From Candidatus Caldarchaeum sp. (GTDB lineage Archaea > Thermoproteota > Nitrososphaeria_A > Caldarchaeales > Caldarchaeaceae), in assembly GCA_025054795.1 (NCBI GenBank), contig JANWZU010000160.1, positions 1 to 6,901 of the forward strand: a DNA stretch of 6,901 nucleotides, in the 5' to 3' direction. The notes below the pieces were generated by a model. The model saw only the letters and a program-made list of their open reading frames with translations. It was not told the origin of the DNA and ran no database searches. Positions 5,441 to 6,901 of the stretch are shown one piece after another (within the stretch, counting starts at the first letter, position 1; each line of letters opens with the position of its first letter). A program made the position numbers and the translations under genes.

Positions 5441-5635
5441 TTAATACCCTCGTCTTCTTCTCTGAAAAACTTTGACCGCAAAAACAGCCAGCGAAACAGC
5501 TAGAGGAAGGTAGATGGAAAAAAAGGAAAACACGGGTGTGAACTGGAAGCCGACCAGCTGCAGAGCCAACGAGAAAACGGCCAAGGCAGCAAGCAGCAGA
5601 ACTGCGTCCAGCCACTTCCTAGCGTCCTCGCTCAC
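5441..5635 (-). CDS. Small two-helix membrane protein of unknown function
   Basis: A 64-residue protein with two predicted membrane helices, AVLLLAALAVFSLALQLVGF (about 11-30) and FFSIYLPLAVSLAVFAVKVF (about 38-57). A short charged N-terminus (MSEDARKWLD) precedes them and the protein ends in an arginine cluster (QRRRRGY). By the positive-inside rule the C-terminus should be cytoplasmic, and with two helices the N-terminus too. The start is GTG at 5635, overlapping the rpo6 stop as GTGA, so translation is probably coupled to rpo6. No Shine-Dalgarno sequence is evident (GGTGGTGGTAA precedes). I do not recognise a family. The coupling, the clean hydrophobic pattern and the basic tail argue for a real gene. 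Nothing in the sequence shows its role. Confidence 0.75.
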   Translation of the reverse strand: MSEDARKWLDAVLLLAALAVFSLALQLVGFQFTPVFSFFSIYLPLAVSLAVFAVKVFQRRRRGY

Positions 5636-5901
5636 TTACCACCACCGCTCTCTTGAAGCAAATCCCTCAACGGAATGTCGACGTACGTCCCGTCAGACCT
5701 CTTACGTCTTATGATGATCGGAAGAACTCCTCTTTCAAACTCTCTGCGAGCTATGTCTATGTGCGTATCACCAAGCCTGACCTCCACTAACGGGAAGGCG
5801 CCAAGAGATATCTGGAGGGCCCGGCCGCCGATTATCCTCGCTTTCTCGTATTTGGTTAGGCGGTGCGGAGCGGGCTTCAGCTCAGTCCTCTGACTCGCCA
5901 A
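5632..5901 (-). CDS. rpo6: DNA-directed RNA polymerase subunit Rpo6 (RpoK, omega homologue)
   Basis: An 89-residue protein carrying the archaeal RpoK / eukaryotic RPB6 core. LTKYEKARIIGGRALQISLG (15-34) is the conserved block that corresponds to bacterial omega; AFPLVEV follows, then IARREFERGVLPIIIRRKRSDG (50-71) and IPLRDLL. The subunit clamps the C-terminal region of the largest polymerase subunit and helps assembly. The first usable start is TTG at 5901, which overlaps the thermosome coding end by 20 bp. GGCGGAG lies directly before it, closer than an ideal Shine-Dalgarno site. No ATG or GTG occurs before the conserved core, so a TTG start is likely, though its exact position is less sure than the gene. 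It is translated from the same strand as the thermosome and the small membrane protein. Confidence 0.93.
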   Translation of the reverse strand: MASQRTELKPAPHRLTKYEKARIIGGRALQISLGAFPLVEVRLGDTHIDIARREFERGVLPIIIRRKRSDGTYVDIPLRDLLQESGGGK

Positions 5902-6901
5902 CTCCGCCTTCTTCCTTTCCTTCTCCTTTCTTACCCGGTGAAGGAGTCTCCAACCTCGATGCAGCGATTATGTCGTCGATCTTCAGCACCATGGCGGCGG
6001 CTTCGACAGCCGATTTGATCGTCTGCTTCTTGACGAGCAGCGGGTCTAGCACATCGAGCTTCTGCATGTCTGCTATCTCTCCTTTGAAGACGTTGATTCC
6101 GTAGGTCAGTCCTCCTTCCTTGTGCTTCGACGTCAAATTCACTATCGCCTCAATCGGGTCCATGCCGCCGCTCTCGGCGAGCTGCGACGGAATCGCCTCC
6201 AGCGCCTCAGCAAACTTGTTGACCGCCAGCTGCTCCTTGCCCGGAAGGGTCTTCGCATAGTCTCTGAGCCTCAAAGCTGTTTCAATCTCTCCCGAACCTC
6301 CTCCTGCGATAACCTTACCCTCGACTATCACGTCCTTTACAACGTTTATGGCGTCCTTCAGAGAACGCTCGGCTTCGTCGACTATTCGCTGTGTACCGCC
6401 TCTTATGAGGATGGTTAGTGATTTCGGATTGTCGCAGCCTTCCACGAAAACCATCTTGTCCTCACCAACTCTTCTCTCTTCAACCAAGGCTGCTTTGCCG
6501 AGGTCAGCCGGAGTCAGGTCATCTATTCGTGAAATCACCCTTCCGTTCGTGGCTTTCGCCAGCTTGTCCATGTCGCTCTTCTTGATCCGCCTTACAGCCA
6601 TGATCCCCTTCTTCGCTAAGAAGTACTGAGCAAGATCGTCTATTCCCTTCTGGCACAGAACGACATTAGCGCCCGTGGAGGCTATTTTGTCAACCATCTG
6701 CTTCAGCATGTCCTCCTCCTGCTTCATGAAAGCCCGCATCTGCTCAGGCGTCTCGATGTTCAGCTTTGCGTCAAACTCGGTTTTCTCAATCTCTAGGGCG
6801 GCGTCTAGGAGGGCGATCTTCGCATTCCTTACGAGCTTCGGCATGTCTGCGTGAACAACCTCTTTGTCGAGGACGATGCCCTCTATCAGCGAAGTGTCCC
6901 G
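5882..6901 (-). CDS. Thermosome (group II chaperonin) subunit, C-terminal two thirds
   Basis: The frame is open to the window edge, leaving the last 339 residues of a protein usually about 540-550 long; the ATG at 6844 is internal. The thermosome is a cytosolic double-ring ATP-driven folding machine. The fragment begins with RDTSLIEGIVLDKEVVHADMP and NAKIALLDAALEIEKTE of the apical domain. The helical-lid region, TPEQMRAFMKQEEDMLKQMV, follows. The intermediate domain has RGGTQRIVDEAERSLKDAINVV with the expected catalytic Asp (about 183) and then AGGGSGEIE (about 199-207). The equatorial end carries GMDPIEAI, YGINVFKGEIADM, DPLLVKKQTIKSAVEAAAM and KIDDIIA. The tail is lysine/glutamate/glycine-rich (PGKKGEGKEEGGVGESED) and lacks the GGM repeats of some thermosomes. 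The N-terminal ATP-binding motifs lie outside the window. Its stop is within rpo6, consistent with an operon. Confidence 0.95.
   Translation of the reverse strand, partial: RDTSLIEGIVLDKEVVHADMPKLVRNAKIALLDAALEIEKTEFDAKLNIETPEQMRAFMKQEEDMLKQMVDKIASTGANVVLCQKGIDDLAQYFLAKKGIMAVRRIKKSDMDKLAKATNGRVISRIDDLTPADLGKAALVEERRVGEDKMVFVEGCDNPKSLTILIRGGTQRIVDEAERSLKDAINVVKDVIVEGKVIAGGGSGEIETALRLRDYAKTLPGKEQLAVNKFAEALEAIPSQLAESGGMDPIEAIVNLTSKHKEGGLTYGINVFKGEIADMQKLDVLDPLLVKKQTIKSAVEAAAMVLKIDDIIAASRLETPSPGKKGEGKEEGGVGESED

Noticed and set aside
5409..5615. 68-codon minus-strand frame overlapping the membrane-protein gene
   Set aside because: It is the alternate frame of the better supported gene at 5441-5635, which has clean hydrophobic helices and an overlapping GTGA junction with rpo6.

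Overview
The window looks like ordinary chromosome from a thermophilic archaeon of moderate GC content. The evidence is an archaeal-type threonyl-tRNA synthetase C-terminus, ribosomal protein L39e, RNA polymerase subunit Rpo6 (RpoK), a group II chaperonin (thermosome) and a DUF763 protein. Several start codons lie about 25-30 nt downstream of a TATA-like element with no leader, as expected for leaderless archaeal transcripts. The mixture suggests a TACK-type archaeon, for example the Caldarchaeales/Aigarchaeota or a relative. That placement is inference from gene content and memory, not from a search.

Layout, left to right. Plus strand: the 3' part of thrS (1-813), a small winged-helix-like protein of unknown function (861-1268) and a SufS-type cysteine desulfurase (1363-2595). 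Minus strand: a 49-residue ribosomal protein L39e gene (2592-2741), convergent with sufS and sharing its stop-codon bases. It is divergent from a PadR-family regulator on the plus strand (2821-3138). Then comes myo-inositol-1-phosphate synthase (3189-4262, plus), convergent with a DUF763 gene (4259-5362, minus), again with interlocked stop codons. The right third is a minus-strand cluster read right to left: thermosome subunit (5882-6901, cut by the window edge), rpo6 (5632-5901) and a two-helix membrane protein (5441-5635). These overlap one another. After a gap of 78 nt comes DUF763.

Most genes are housekeeping: translation (ThrRS, L39e), transcription (Rpo6), protein folding (thermosome), sulfur mobilisation (SufS) and inositol phosphate synthesis for lipid headgroups or compatible solutes. 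The genome is compact, with no intergenic gap over about 100 nt and both convergent pairs overlapping at their stop codons. I see no mobile element, CRISPR array, tRNA or rRNA gene, and no clear new multi-gene system. The items most worth a second look are the easily missed L39e gene, the repeated 9-mer between L39e and the PadR gene, the inverted repeats at the promoters of the 135-residue protein and of ino1, the uncharacterised membrane protein coupled to rpo6, and the divergent DUF763 protein.
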